Below are positions 11,516-23,926 of a DNA stretch of 64,000 nt, one piece after another (the stretch's first letter is position 1; every line of letters starts with the position of its first letter). Position numbers and translations under genes: made by a program. Below the pieces are notes generated by a model. The model ran no database searches. It saw nothing but the letters and a program-made list of their open reading frames with translations, and was not told where the DNA came from. Origin of the DNA: Eustoma russellianum (taxonomy: Eukaryota > Streptophyta > Magnoliopsida > Gentianales > Gentianaceae); NCBI GenBank assembly GCA_036186865.1, contig AP025053.1, positions 8,326,660 through 8,390,659 of the forward strand. Direction: 5' to 3'.

Positions 11516-13180
11516 TTAAAGATGTGAAATTCATCACAACATACAAGAAGAAATTGTGGGAATTTTGGTGTTATATGTTGACATAATCTTGTCAATTATT
11601 ATGTATCATTTTTTTCCTCAAAAATCTGAGTTGATATTCATATATACAGCCCTCCAAACGTGTATTTACAAGTGAAAATCATGGTGTATTCATTATAGGA
11701 CTGATGGCAAGCGGACCAATCAAATACAAGCTAGTTGGCAAAAATTGCCAACTAGGAAAATTCAAAAGGGTGGCTAACGGCTATATGGTTGAAAATGGGG
11801 CTGTTTTTATCTGAAAAGTGCAGCCTTCATTTGTGCTATTCTCATGTCAAGAAGTTGAGGGTATAATGGAGGAATATGCCATCTTATCCTTGGTATTATC
11901 TTCACAATTTGCATGTTATTTTGCAAGACAAAATTTCGACCAAAGGGTGTTTCAAGGTGGACCAATTGTGTTGTTTCATTTTTCCAAGTGTACAAGGTGA
12001 TTATGTAGCCAACCAATAATGTGAAGAAAACTCAGACTTGATGATGAAGATGGTGACACATTAGAGGTCTTATCTTCAAGGCTTATTTCCCACTATAAAT
12101 AGGAGGCAAATGTGAAGAAGAAGAAGAACACACACTTAAAAGCAAAAAAGTTGAAGTTCATTGTCTTGCTATCTTCTTCTCTTGATTCTATTTTCATTCT
12201 TTGTGTAGCCAAAGTGTTCTTGTGATATTTGTCGTATAGCTCCAAGCCTCTTGTGTCTCATTTGTATGATTGGTTAGCCAAATTTATAAGGCTACACCAG
12301 TAGGTGATAGAGGTGTTTCAACCAAGAGTTGCATGAGATGTTCACCCAGTCTTGAGTAGGGTTGGTGTTTAACACAATGATCAAGCTTGGTTATTATTGT
12401 AATTTGGTTCATACCATAGTGAAATCCAAAAAAAAGTGTTCCTTGAGACTAGAGTAGGTTTCATTGACTGAACCTGGACAGATCTTTGGTGTTCTTGTCT
12501 TCTTTACACTTTTCTATTTTCTACCCTTTTTTACTGTAGATTCCATACAACTTCTCACGTTTTGAAAAAATAGCAAAACACTTTCAAAATTCATAAGGTG
12601 GAGTTATATTTCAGACTGTTAGCTTTCATTTTCAACAAGAATCACTTGATTGGAGTAAGGGAAAGCTAGTCTTTCAGTCTTTGCAATATAATTGCTGCAA
12701 TCTGGCTGCAATCTGACCAGTTTTGCGAAACCTTGAATTCGGTCTTAATCAAGAATTGTTTAAGGTCAGGGCTTTTGGAAAATATACATTAGACCTGAGG
12801 AGTGTTTTGACATAAAGATCAACCTTTTTAGTTGAGTATTTAAAGAGAAACACGTTCTCAAAGTTCAGCAACATTATGTCCAATTCTGTCCAGATTAACC
12901 ATCTGAATCTTTTTATTTGTTTGAAGGACCAAATAATCTTATTTTTTTCTAATTTTTGGACAGAGTCTTGCCAAGACATTGAAATTAAATTCCGGAACTT
13001 ATCATAATTTTTGGAGTTGTGTACACTGATTTGTGAATTTTACAACAACGGGTACTGAATCTGAGAAGGTCTCCGATTCTTTTTTCAAATGGGATTTTGT
13101 TAAAAGGGTAGTAGTGTAATTTCCGCTAACCACTATTCACTCCCCTCTAGTGGTGTTCATTGTAGGTGCACGGTCCGACA
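11516..13180 (+). repeat. Array unit R2
   Basis: Right-half S-LTR unit of 1,665 bases, from TTAAAGATGTG to GGTCCGACA (terminal CAACA changed to CGACA). It retains a TATA-like CTATAAATAGG near 12090 and the ACTGGAGTAGG-related block. No gene. Confidence 0.8.
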
Positions 13181-14831
13181 TTAAAGATGTGAAATTCATC
13201 ACAAAATACAAGGAGAAATTATGGGAATTTTGGTGTTATATGTTAATATAATCTTGTCAACTATTATATATCATTTTTCCTTCAAAAATCTGAGTTGATA
13301 TTCATATATACAGCCCTCCAAACGTGTATATACAGGTAGAAATGATGGTGTATTTATTTTAGGACTTTATGCCAAGTGGACCAATCAAATACAATTGCCA
13401 ACTAGAAAAACTCAAAAGGGTGGCCAACGGCTATATGGTTGAAAATGGGACTGTTTTTATCCAAAAATTGCACCCTTCATTTGTCCGATTCTCATGTCAA
13501 GAAGTTGAAGGTATAATGGAGAAATATGCCATCTTATCCTTGGGTATTATCTTCACAATTTCCATGTTATTTTGCAAGACAAAATTTCGGCCAAAGGGTG
13601 TTTCAAGGTGGACAAATTGTGTTGTTTCATTTTGCCAAGTGTACAAGGTGATTATGTGGCCATCCAATGATGTGAAGACAACTAAGACTTGATGATGAAG
13701 ATGGTGACACATTGAAGGTTTTATCTTCAAGGCCTATTTCACACTATAAATAGGAGGCAAAGGTGAAAGAGAAGAACACACACTTGAAAGCAAAAAGTTG
13801 GAGTTCATTGTCTTGCTATCTTGTTCTCTTCATTCTTGTTTCATTCTATGTGTAGCCAAAGTGTTCTTGTGATATTTGTCGTATAGCTACAAGCCTCTTG
13901 TGTCTCATTTGTAAGATTGGTTAGCCAAATTTATAAGGCTACACCAATAGGTGATAGAGGTGTTGCAACCAAGAGTTGCATAGAGGTGTTCATCCAAGTC
14001 TTGAATATGGTTGGTGTTTAACCCAAGGATCAAGCTTGGTTATTGTTGTAATTTGGTTCATACCATAGTGAAATCCAAGGAAAGGTGTTCCTTGAGAGTG
14101 GAGTAAGTTACGTTGACTGAACCTGGACAGATCTTTGGTGTGCTTGTCTTCTTTACATTTTTCTGTTTTCTGCCCGTTTTTTACTACAGATTTCATACAA
14201 CTTCTCACGTTTTGAAAAAATAGCAAAACACTTTCAAAATTCATAAGGTGGAGTTATACTTCAGACTGTTAGCTTTTATTTTCAACAAGAATCACTTGAT
14301 TAGAGTAAGAAATAGTTATTCTTTCAGTCGTTGCAAAATAACTGCTGCAATCTGGCTGCAATCTGACCAGTTTTGCGAAACCTTGAATTCGGTCTTAATC
14401 AAGATTTGTTTAAGGTCAGGGCCTTTGGGAAACATACATTAGACATCGTGAGGAGTGTTTTGACATAAAGATCAACATTTGTGGTTGAGTATTCAAAAAG
14501 AAGCACGTTCTCAAAGTTCAGCAACATTATGTCCAATTCTGTCCAGATTGACCATCTGCATCTTTTTTTTTGTTTGAAGTATCAAACAATCTTATTTTTA
14601 TCTAGTTTTTGGACAGAGTCTTGCCAAGAAATTGAAATTAAATTCCAGAAATTATCATAATATTTGGAGTTGTGTACACTGATTTGTGAATTTTACAACA
14701 ACCGGTACTGAATCTGAGGAGGTCTCCGATTCTTTTTTCAAAGGGGATTTTGTTAAAGGGTAGTAGTGTAATTTCCGCTAACTACTATTCACCCCCTCTA
14801 GTGGTGTTCATTGTAGGTGCGCAGTCCAACG
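13181..14831 (+). repeat. Array unit R3
   Basis: Right-half S-LTR unit of 1,651 bases, from TTAAAGATGTG to GTCCAACG (terminal CA changed to CG). It keeps a TATA-like ACTATAAATAGG near 13745. An open frame at 13369-13692 matches one in R1 but is not supported as a gene. Confidence 0.8.
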
Positions 14832-16250
14832 TTAAAGATGTGAAATTCATCACAACATATAAGGAGAAATTATGGGAATTTTGGTGTTATATGTTGACAT
14901 AATCTTGTCAACTATTATCTATCATTTTTTCTTCAAAAATCTTAGTTGATATTCATATATGCAGCCCTCCAAACGTGTATTTACAGGTGGAAATGATGGT
15001 GTATTTATTTTAGGACTTGATGCCAGGTGGACCAATCAAATACAATTGCCAACTAGAAAAACTTAAAAGGGTGGCCAACAGCTATATGGTTGAAAATGGG
15101 GATATTTTTATCCAAAAATAGCAGCCTTCGTTTTTCCTATTCTCATGTCAAGAAGTTGAAGGTATAATGGAGAAATGTGTCATCTTATCCTTGGGTATTA
15201 TCTTCACAATTTCCATGTTATTTTGCAAGAAAAAATTTCGGCGAAAGGGTGTTTCAAGGTGGACCAATTGTGTTGTTTCATTTAGCCAAGTGTACAAGGT
15301 GATTATGTGGCCAACCAATGATGTGAAGACAACTAATACCTGATGATGAGATGGTGACACATTGGAGGTATTATCTTCAAGGCCTATTTCACACTATAAA
15401 TAGGAGGCAAAGGTGAAGAAGAAGAACACACACTTGAAAGCAAAAAGTTGAAGTTCATTGTCTTGCTATCTTGTTCTCTTCATTCTTGTTTCATTCTTTG
15501 TGTAGCCAAAGTGTTCTTGTGATATTTGTCGTATAGCTACAAGCCTTTTGTGTCTCATTTATAATATTGGTTAGCCAAATTTATAAAGCTACACGAATAG
15601 GTGATAGAGGTGTTGCAACCAAGAGTTGCATAGAGGTGTTCATCAAAGTCTTGAATATGGTTGGTGTTTAACCCAAGGATCAAGCTTGGTTATTGTTGTA
15701 ATTTGGTTCATACCAAAGTGAAATCCAAGGAAAGATGTTCCTTGAGATTGGAGTAGGTCACATTAACCGAACCAAGATAAATCTTTGGTGTTCTTGTCTT
15801 CTTTACATTTTTCTGTTTTCTGCCCGTTTTTTACTGCAGATTTCACACAACTTCTCACGTTTTGAAAAAATAGCAAAATATTTTCAAAATTCGTGATTTT
15901 TGGTGGAGTTATACTTCAGACTGTTAGATTTCATTTTCAACAAGAATCCCTTGATTGGAGGAAGGGAAAGTTAGTCTTTTAGTCGTTGCAAGATAACTGC
16001 TCAAATCTGGCTGCAATCTGACTATTTTTTAGGAACCTTGAATTTTGTTTTAATCAAGAATTGTTTAAGGTCAGGGCCTTTTGGAAATATAAACTAGACA
16101 TGCTAAGGAGTGTTTTAACATAAAGATCAACCTTTTTGGTTGAGTATTCAAAGAGAAACACGTTCTCAAAGTTCAGCAACATTCTGTCCAATTCTGTCCA
16201 TATTGACTATCTAAATCTTTTTATTTGTTTGAAGGGTCAAACGAACTTAT
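14832..16250 (+). repeat. Array unit R4, 3'-truncated
   Basis: Starts TTAAAGATGTG and follows the R1-R3 pattern up to about 16250, where the sequence switches abruptly to the reverse strand of the same LTR family. It has lost the last part of U5 and the CAACA terminus. Confidence 0.78.
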
Positions 16251-17047
16251 CTTCTTCACCATTGCCTCCTATTTATAGTGTGAATTAAGTCTTGGAGATA
16301 AGTTTGCACATGTGTCACCATCTTCACCATCAAGTCCAAGTGTCTTCGCATCATTGGTTGGCCTTGTACACTTGGCAAAATACGACAACATAATTGGTCC
16401 ACCTTGGAAACACCTTGTTGGCCGAAAATTCCATCTTGGAATGTCTCATTTATCTTTTGCAAAATGTAGATAATATGGAGAAGATAATACCTCAACTTCT
16501 TGGCATGAACATAGGATGTGAGGCTGACTTTTCTTAGATAAAAACAACTCAAATTCAGCTCCAAAACAGCCTTAGTAGCCGTTAGGTTCAAATGGGAAAT
16601 TCTAAGTAATAATCTTGATTATTCTTTGTAAAATGAAGATAACAAGAGAGAATAATACCACCAAAATACCCTCAACTTCAAGCACAAGAATAGGACATGT
16701 GAATTCTTCATTTGACTTCAAAAAATCTGATAAGAACACCAAGTAGCCGTTGGCTACACTTTTGAAATATCCTAGTTGGCAATTTTTACCAACTAGCTCC
16801 TTTTTGATTTGTTCACTTGTCACCAAGCTATAAAATGAGTACACCAACATTCCCATCTTTAGCACCTTGAAAACCTCTGAAAAATGATGAATAATAACCA
16901 CCAACAACATATAAAATAGAGTCTTCAAGATAGAAATAGAATGTGGCATCTCAAATCGTCACATATCCGGCTATAGTCAATAATATCATCATGTGAGAGA
17001 ATAAGATAAAGAATCACCATATAATCTTCAAATTAATAATAACTCAG
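16251..17047 (-). repeat. Inverted S-family LTR fragment
   Basis: Matches the reverse-oriented Y LTR from about 50693 to 51497, including CTATTTATAG (a reversed TATA box). It ends ACTCAGCTCCAGAA and then joins plus-strand pol at 17048. It lacks both LTR termini. Open frames in it (16602-16949 reversed and its cousins at 51045 and 62027) are LTR sequence, not genes. Confidence 0.78.
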
Positions 17048-19104
17048 CTCCAGAAATCAAGAATGGAGGAAAAGCAACATTCGGTGACAACAACAAAGGA
17101 CAAGTTGTTGGAAAAGAATCAATTAGGGACCCTGACACATTTCAAATACGAAATGTGTTGTTAGTAAGCAATCTCTCTTATAATTTATTAAGTATTTCTC
17201 AACTTATGGATTGCGGTTATAATGTCTATTTTCTTCCCAATTCATGTGATATAATAAATGAAAAAGGAGAAATAGTATTAAAAGGAAATAGGGATGGTAA
17301 CATTTATATTCTTACCTTAGATAACATGTTAGATGCTAAGGTTAAGTGTTTAATATCACATGACTTAGATGTAAATTTATGGCATAGAAGATTAGGCCAT
17401 ATAGGAATCTCAACCATTAAGAAATTATCTAAAAAGAATTTAATTAGAGGAATGCCTAAGTTAGACTTAGATAATTTTAAAATGTGTGAAACATGTATTA
17501 AAGGGAAACACATTAAAGAAACATTAAAATCGAAACATGAAGTGAGTACTAGTCATGTACTAGAATTGCTTCGCTTAGACTTATTTGGTCCAAGTAGGAC
17601 AAGAAGTCTAGGTGGACACTACTATGTGTGTGTCATAGTAGATGATTACTCACGCTACACATGGACATTGTTCTTAACACAAAAAGACGATGCTCCATTA
17701 GCAATTGAAACTCTTATCAAGCAACTTGAAAATATATACGAAGAAAATGTCAAAAGAATTAGAAGTGATAGAGGTGGAGAATTTAAAAACAAAGATGTAA
17801 TCAAATTTTGTGAATTACATGGAATAAAAAATGAATTCTCACCACCTAGAACACCACAACTCAATGGAGTTGTTGTTGAACGCAAAAATAGAACAGTACA
17901 TGAAGTTGCTAGAACAATGTTATGTGAAAATAAATTACCTAAATATTTATGGACTGAAGCTGTTAGTTGTGCATGCTATATTATAAATAGGCTTTCTATT
18001 AGAAAGAAATTAAATAAAACACCTTATGAGTTGTTAAACAATAGACAACCTAAAATAGATTATCTTAGAGTTTTTGGTTGTAAATGTTTTGTGTTGAACA
18101 CTAAGGATAATCTAGACAAATTTGAACAAAAGTCTATTGAATGTATATTTGTTGGTTATTCAACTAATTCTAGAGCATATAGGTGTTATAATCCTGCATC
18201 TAGAAAAATAATCGGATCTATACATGTGAAATTCAATGAAAATGCATGCTTTGAAGATAAAACTCAACATAAGCATGAGAATAATGTTGAAAATATGTTT
18301 GATGATGATATATTACTTGAGCCTGTAATTGATCATTTAGAACCAACTCCTCCTGGACAAGCCATGCATGAACCCTTAGATGAAATAAATGAAGAAACTT
18401 TGCAATTAGGAGATAATACTACTAATGATCCAATTACATACGACAATGTTCACACTAATGAAATATTTGAACAAGATGAGGGTGAACCTAGTTAATCTAG
18501 GAATTGGTGGCATCCTAAAGAATTAATCATTGGGGATCCAAGTGTTGGGGTTAGAACATGTAGAAACATAAGTCAACTTGAAGGACATAGCTTAGTCTCA
18601 CACGTAGAACCTAAGAATGTTAATGAAGCCTTAGGTGACATATCATGGATAGATGCCATGCATGAGGAATTGAACCAATTCACAAGGAACAACATGTGGG
18701 ACTTAGTACCTAAACCTGAAGACAAGTCTATAATAGGAACTAAATGGGTCTTTAGGAATAAAATGGATGAACAAGGAAACATCACACGGAATAAAGCTAG
18801 ACTAGTCGCACAAGTTTATAATCAACAAGAAGGAATAGATTATGAAGAAACCTTTGCACCCGTTGCACGACTAGAAGCAATTAGATTGCTACTTGTGATT
18901 GAAAGTCTAAGCAATATTAAACTCTTCCAAATGGATGTCAAGAGTGCAATCTTGAATGGATACATCCAAGAAGAGGTGTTTGTCAAACAACCCCCTGGAT
19001 ACGAAGATCCAAAGAATCTTAACCATGTTTACAAGCTTAAGAAAGCTTTATATGGTTTGAAACAAGCTCCAAGAGCTTGGTATGATAGATTTGCGAACTT
19101 TCTT
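17048..19104 (+). pseudogene. pol: A: Ty1/copia (Sirevirus) pol fragment
   Basis: Plus-strand copia pol from the protease C-terminus (FGDNNKG), through the GAG-pre-integrase domain (LWHRRLGHIG), the integrase core (VIVDDYSRY, SDRGGEF, VVERKNRT) and the first part of RT (KWVFRNKM, KARLVAQ, ETFAPVARLEAIR, QMDVKSA, LYGLKQAPRAWYDRF). One reading frame is kept almost throughout; a TAA at 18493-18495 is the main break, probably CAA before. RT stops before the YVDD box because gypsy element B inserted at 19105 (flank TTCTT). The 5' end is a junction with an inverted LTR piece. It is closest in the window to the pol of Y. Confidence 0.9.
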
Positions 19105-20821
19105 TGTTGTACCCAACGAAAAATCACATTGTACTTGAGACTTGTATAAGTGAATTAATGAAAGGTTACATCGTCAAGTACAATTTATTTAGTCTTATGA
19201 TTACTTCTTTAATTAGAATTGTGTTAAGGAAAATATTGTATAATAATTCAAGCATAAATTATGGACTATGTGAAGTGGCCAATTCACCCCAAGTACAATA
19301 AAAGTTTTTGGCCCTAACGCCTTAAAGGGGCTTGGGAATGTCCTTCCAATTAAAAGAGACTAATCCTAAAAAGGGCCCTCTTAAAACAAGCCCAAATAGT
19401 AATTAGGGATTTCAAGTAGTGGGGTAATTTCCCTCCCAACCCCCACTACATTCGGCCCATGAGTCTAGAAGACTCATGATTTTTCCTAATTATATTTTAT
19501 TAGGAAAAAAATCAAGAAAGGGGGTTAATTAAGGAAAAAGGGCAACTACCTAGTAGCTTTTCCATTAAACACTCTTAAAAGTAACTCAAGCATGATGGAG
19601 CCTACTAATTGCACCCTTAACCGCCGGCTTTAACCATGGTGCAACCAAGAGACATCTTAAACTTTACCATGGTTACTTTATGCTAACTACAACCCAAAAG
19701 TAACCCTAGTTTGCTAAAGTAACTCAAGTTAGCTAACTCTAATTAGCTTAACCATGCAAAGGGAATTCTCTTCTTCTCCCTTAGGCTCCCAACGGCTAAA
19801 CACTTAGCCTTTGAAGAAATATCCTCTCCAAGAAATTCTAGAACTCTCTTAACTCCACCACTCAAGAACTCGCAAAGAATAAAAGAAACAAGAACCCTTT
19901 CATCCCTCTCACACGGCCAACTTGAGCCAAGGAAGTCCAATATCCTCTCCATCTTCAAGCTTCAAGAATCCTCTAGGTAAGTTGCATGTCTAGCTACTTA
20001 GTTGAATTTCATAATTCCTAGAATGAAGCTCACATTGCCTCTTTTATGCTTGCCAAAACCGTGACCTTCATGGTCACTAGGTTCAAACTTTCCAAGCTCC
20101 TAGGTGGTTTGAACTCCATTCAAGCCTCATTTTGGTAAGCTAAACTAGTCCTAATCTAGCTCTATTTCTCATTTAAAATGGTGGCTAATATGTCTCCTTT
20201 TTCCTCCTCAAAACCGTGTGCTTCATGAATGAAGTGGAGGAAAAATATCAACTCATTTCACTCAAGATCCAAGCTAAGAAAAGGTTCTAGCTTGAAAAGG
20301 CAAGTACACTATAAATACTCTTGACTTATGTGTGAAAGTATATGCTTGAATGTCTAGCTATTAGTAAGATTTAATCTTAGATGGAAAATATTAGGCTTGA
20401 AGCATGAAAGATTAGCATTCCTTAAGAAAGGTGACTTGCATGTGTAAATTTCCTCCAAAGATGAGTTCTTTGCCTCCTTAGGATATGAATGTGTTGCATG
20501 TATAAGATAAATGTGGTAAAATTTCTCTTTGTTACCATGCAAGGGGGACGGTTGAAAGGGGGAGTAGGATGAACAATGATTTTTGTGAAAGAGTATGTAT
20601 TGTGGGGTAAAGGATACATAGAAGTTGTATGTTTGGATGTTTTTATGACTTAGGCGTTTTATGTTCATTGTGAAAACAAAGTATAACCCTTACATGTGTA
20701 AGAAACGGGCTGTTTTGGGGGTATGGAGCATACAAATTAGATATGCCAAGGATAGACTTGATTATGTACAAAATGTGCATTATCAAAGTGTGCTTTGTGT
20801 AATTTTCAAAACTGTTTTTGA
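19105..20821 (+). repeat. B: Ty3/gypsy 5' LTR, left part
   Basis: Starts TGTTGTACCCAACG, nearly the same terminus as element D's LTR (TGTTGTACCCCAACG), and interrupts copia pol A after TTCTT. It runs 1,717 bases to the insertion of Sirevirus C and resumes at 45763. Together the two parts make about 3.98 kb, matching D's 4.03-kb LTR. A TATA-like CTATAAATA lies at 20309-20317. Scattered open frames here are not conserved genes. Confidence 0.82.
20309..20317 (+). promoter_or_regulatory. TATA-like box in the B LTR
   Basis: CTATAAATA follows GCAAGTACA and precedes CTCTTGAC, about 1.2 kb into the B LTR. The equivalent site in D reads GCAAGTATACAATG, so the box is not well kept there. Tentative. 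Confidence 0.35.
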
Positions 20822-22267
20822 TGTAGAAAAAGGGGTTTGAGTGATTTCAAAATATGTGATTTAAATGAGCATGACATAAAACGTGTGCATGATATAAACG
20901 TGTACAAACGTGTGCACGATATATTGCTTCTTACTTGCCTTATTTAGTTCATATATAATATTGCCGTACTAACGAGCCATGAAGCGTTAAAGCTTACATC
21001 ATATGGCAAACATTTGTTGTGTTTATACTATTTTCAGGTGCCACCATAAATGAACTAAACTAGTTCATTAAGTGAAGTACTTAGTTAATTAAACTAAGTA
21101 GTTCATTAAAGGAAGCTACATTTGAACAAGGCACAAAGGCAACAAGGCTAAGAAAGGAAAGTCTCCTCCTCCTCCTCTCACCTTATCGCACGCCTACACA
21201 TATATATAAATATATATTTTCAGATTTTTTGAAAAAGGCACATACAAATGTATTCCAACGTACTACCGACACGTTATATATTTTACATACGTATGTTAAC
21301 GTCACACCATCATACTTAACTCATATTTATGAGTATATTCAGGTCTTATATCATATGATATAAGTCATGGTGATGACAAGTTAAATACGACACGTTAAAA
21401 GGTTCTAAACCGAAAATTGTCGTATCGGGCGAATACCGAAACTTTGCCAACGTGTCACGTACTTGCCATAAATAGATGGCCAGCCCCTACACCTCAAAAA
21501 TCATTATTATTTTCGTGGCTATGATGCTAATTTCAGCCATAAAATCATTCCATGTTGGCACACACAAATCACCCCACATTAAGGCCAAATTGTGGAGATT
21601 CCAATTTCAATTTTGTCACATGTCTAGGCGGCACTTTAATCAGCCTTATAAGCTGAATATTAAAGTTTATATTATGTATATTATGTGTAACATAATATAT
21701 ATAACATGTGCAAAAAGTTGGAATTTAAATAGAGAAAAATCGGGTAATCGATAAACATCGAAAATTCGGTTTTCTACGTACACAACACATGGAACGTTTT
21801 TGGCATATCATACGACATGTATCTAGACACTTTTTACATATGTCATACATCTTAAAGTGTTATAAAAAATTAAATTAAGGGCTGATTGGAATATAGCATG
21901 TGTGTATTATTAAATGTGCCCTATTTTACAAAGTTAGCAAAAATAAAATTCAGCACATGCATATACATGTATACACGCCCCTACAGCTGAAATGGAGCAT
22001 ATGTGGAGCCTTGTTGGCATATTGATTGGTCAAGAATCAATCATATAATGTTGGTGTTTTAAAGAAAGAAGCTACAAAAGGTAAGGTTTCAAACTTTGTC
22101 TCATTTGAAACACATACTGAAAATTTCAGCATGTAGAATTATAGGTGGCCGATTTTTGGAGATTAATGAGCATATAATTGGTGTCTTGAAACATGTGGTA
22201 AATTGGATGAAGAAATGGAAGTAATTTGAATAAAATACCAAGCCATAAAGTGTGATATCTTAAATAT

Positions 22268-22297
22268 CACACATGCTGAAATTTTTCAGCATGTGTG
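22268..22297. repeat. Inverted repeat in C LTR (14-bp arms)
   Basis: Arms CACACATGCTGAAA and its complement are separated by two bases. The 3' LTR keeps the same structure at about 44153-44182. It is one of several palindromes built on the same CATGCTGAAA core. Confidence 0.85.
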
Positions 22298-22445
22298 GAA
22301 TGAACCTTGGCCGAAATTTAGGCCATGTTGGTGTCCAAATTTTATTTCCAATTTGATAAGAATATTTGCTACTAATTGTTGATTTATTTTAAAAGAAAAA
22401 TAAATGAAAATTTGGAAGTATTTTGAATTTTATCACCATGTATCA

Positions 22446-22465
22446 CATGCTGAAATTTCAGCATG
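22446..22465. repeat. Perfect 20-bp palindrome in C LTR
   Basis: CATGCTGAAATTTCAGCATG is its own reverse complement. It is conserved at 44332-44351 in the 3' LTR. A dimeric protein site or a hairpin are both possible. Confidence 0.9.
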
Positions 22466-22790
22466 CTAACTCCTCATTATGGCCGAAATTCTCACCTTAT
22501 TTGGAGAAATTTTATCTTGCTTAATTTATGTGATAATCTTAGATGTTATGGAAATTATTCTATGTTGATTTTGGCACATGCTTTTAGTGAAATATTCAGA
22601 TTTTCCAAGTCATCAAATGATGGCAACATTCAACCAATCATGAAGTGCCAAGTAAGCAAAGGTTAAATGATCATCCAATGAGAAGGTGCCAAGTAAGCAA
22701 GATCATGTCACATTGATGCCATACATTCTCCCAAGGACTTAGAAGATAATTTTCAAGAGGGGAAGGCACCTATAGGGGACGGCTTTCAAG

Positions 22791-22799
22791 CATAAATGG
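22791..22799 (+). promoter_or_regulatory. Candidate TATA box of C 5' LTR
   Basis: CATAAATGG is followed by purine-rich AGAGGAGAAGAG and ACAAGAACAAGC, the same kind of context that follows the clear TATA box in the S-family LTRs. A stronger-looking CATAAATAG lies upstream at 21467-21475, so the choice is uncertain. Confidence 0.35.
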
Positions 22800-23874
22800 A
22801 GAGGAGAAGAGCAAAACAAAAGACAAGAACAAGCATTGCATTTTCAAGTGACAAAAACGCCTAGCCCTCTCTTCTTCTACACTCTCTTTCTTTCTTCTTC
22901 TTGAAAGCCTATTGTACTTATATTCTTATCCTTGAATAGGCTTGTAATATACCACCACATACTCTTTATCTTTATAAAAGATTGATCAAGGTGTGATCAA
23001 TCTTCAATCTTGCTAGGTGGTGGTGTTCGTGCAAATTGTATTCATCGTACAAGGTTTGTAAAGGGTTGGAGTTGGTGTGTAACTCCATCAACCCTGTGGT
23101 AAGGTGTATTGCGTGTGTGTGACTAGTGTGAACCGAGGAAGGTGTTCCTCGAAGACTGGAGTAGGTTGTTTATAACAGAACCAATATAAAATTCTCGGTG
23201 TTATTTACTTTCACCACTTATATTCTGTTTCTGCACTGTTTACTCTTTTTGTTTACGCTCGTAAAAAATAGTAAACGATTTTCAAAAATTACGAACATTT
23301 CCAGAAACATAGCCACACGTCTTAGCGTTAATTTGGGACAAGTTTCAACCCTTTTGGATAAGTATAAGTCACTCAAACATCTAAAGTTCTGAGACTAGTG
23401 CAGTCTGATTTTCAGGCTTGCAAAGGTTGAGACTTTGAGTGTATTTGACTAACTTCCCGAAAGAAATTTTCAGAAATGTTTCAACCTATTCAAATACAAC
23501 ATATAAGGGGTTAGTGGTTACAAATTCAGAGCAATTGGAATTAAGAAAAAATATGAATAAATTTTTCAAAATAGTCTACCGTTTCTGGCAGATTCGCGCA
23601 ATCTGACCACCAACGATTTTTGAAGGGGTTAAAGTTGAATTTAAATCTGAAATTTTTAGGAGACACTCATAACATCTGAGGCTAAGTTCTCTCAATATTT
23701 CAGAATTTTTGAAGACCTACAACCTAGTTTTAAAAACGTTTTAAAACTGGTCCTGAAAACAGAATCTGTTTTCAGAAGTTGAGTTGTTTGGTTTTAAACA
23801 AATTTTAAAAACCACACTTTTCGCACCAACTATTCAACCCCCCCATTCTAGTGGTGCCTTGCAGATCCTACAAG

Positions 23875-23885
23875 TGGTATCAGAG
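23875..23885 (+). promoter_or_regulatory. C primer-binding site
   Basis: TGGTATCAGAG lies two bases after the LTR end CCTACA and complements initiator tRNA-Met. Gag starts about 40 bases downstream. Confidence 0.88.
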
Positions 23886-23926
23886 TGAAGGAACACTCAC
23901 TACAAAGGATCCAACGATTCAGTGAG

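Larger units (their letters stand above)
7605..16250 (+). repeat. Tandem array of S-LTR right halves (5 units)
   Basis: The right half of the S LTR occurs five times head to tail: the right half of S2 (7605-9248), then 9249-11515, 11516-13180, 13181-14831 and 14832-16250 (truncated). Each later unit starts TTAAAGATGTGAAATTCATC directly after the previous LTR end (CCAACA or a variant). Standard unit length is about 1.65 kb; the 9249-11515 unit is longer because of an internal duplication. Open reading frames that recur in the units (for example 9432-9758 and 13369-13692) lie upstream of the TATA box in U3 and are not called genes. Confidence 0.85.
20822..23872 (+). repeat. C 5' LTR
   Basis: 3,051 bases from TGTAGAAAAAGGGG to GATCCTACA, near-identical to the 3' copy at 42706. 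It contains perfect and near-perfect palindromes around a CATGCTGAAA core (22268-22297 and 22446-22465). It also has a block near 23150-23205 (GACTGGAGTAGG ... GAACCAATATAAA) related to the S-family LTRs. Possible TATA boxes are at 21467-21475 and 22791-22799. Open frames inside the LTR (such as 21476-21754) are not conserved coding sequence. Confidence 0.92.

Noticed and set aside
9432..13692. Recurring open frames in the S-LTR units (9432-9758, 13369-13692) and on the other strand (16602-16949, 51045-51392, 62027-62326)
   Set aside because: They recur because the LTR recurs. They lie in U3 upstream of the TATA box, start at variable codons, are open on one strand or the other by chance, and match no domain I recognise.
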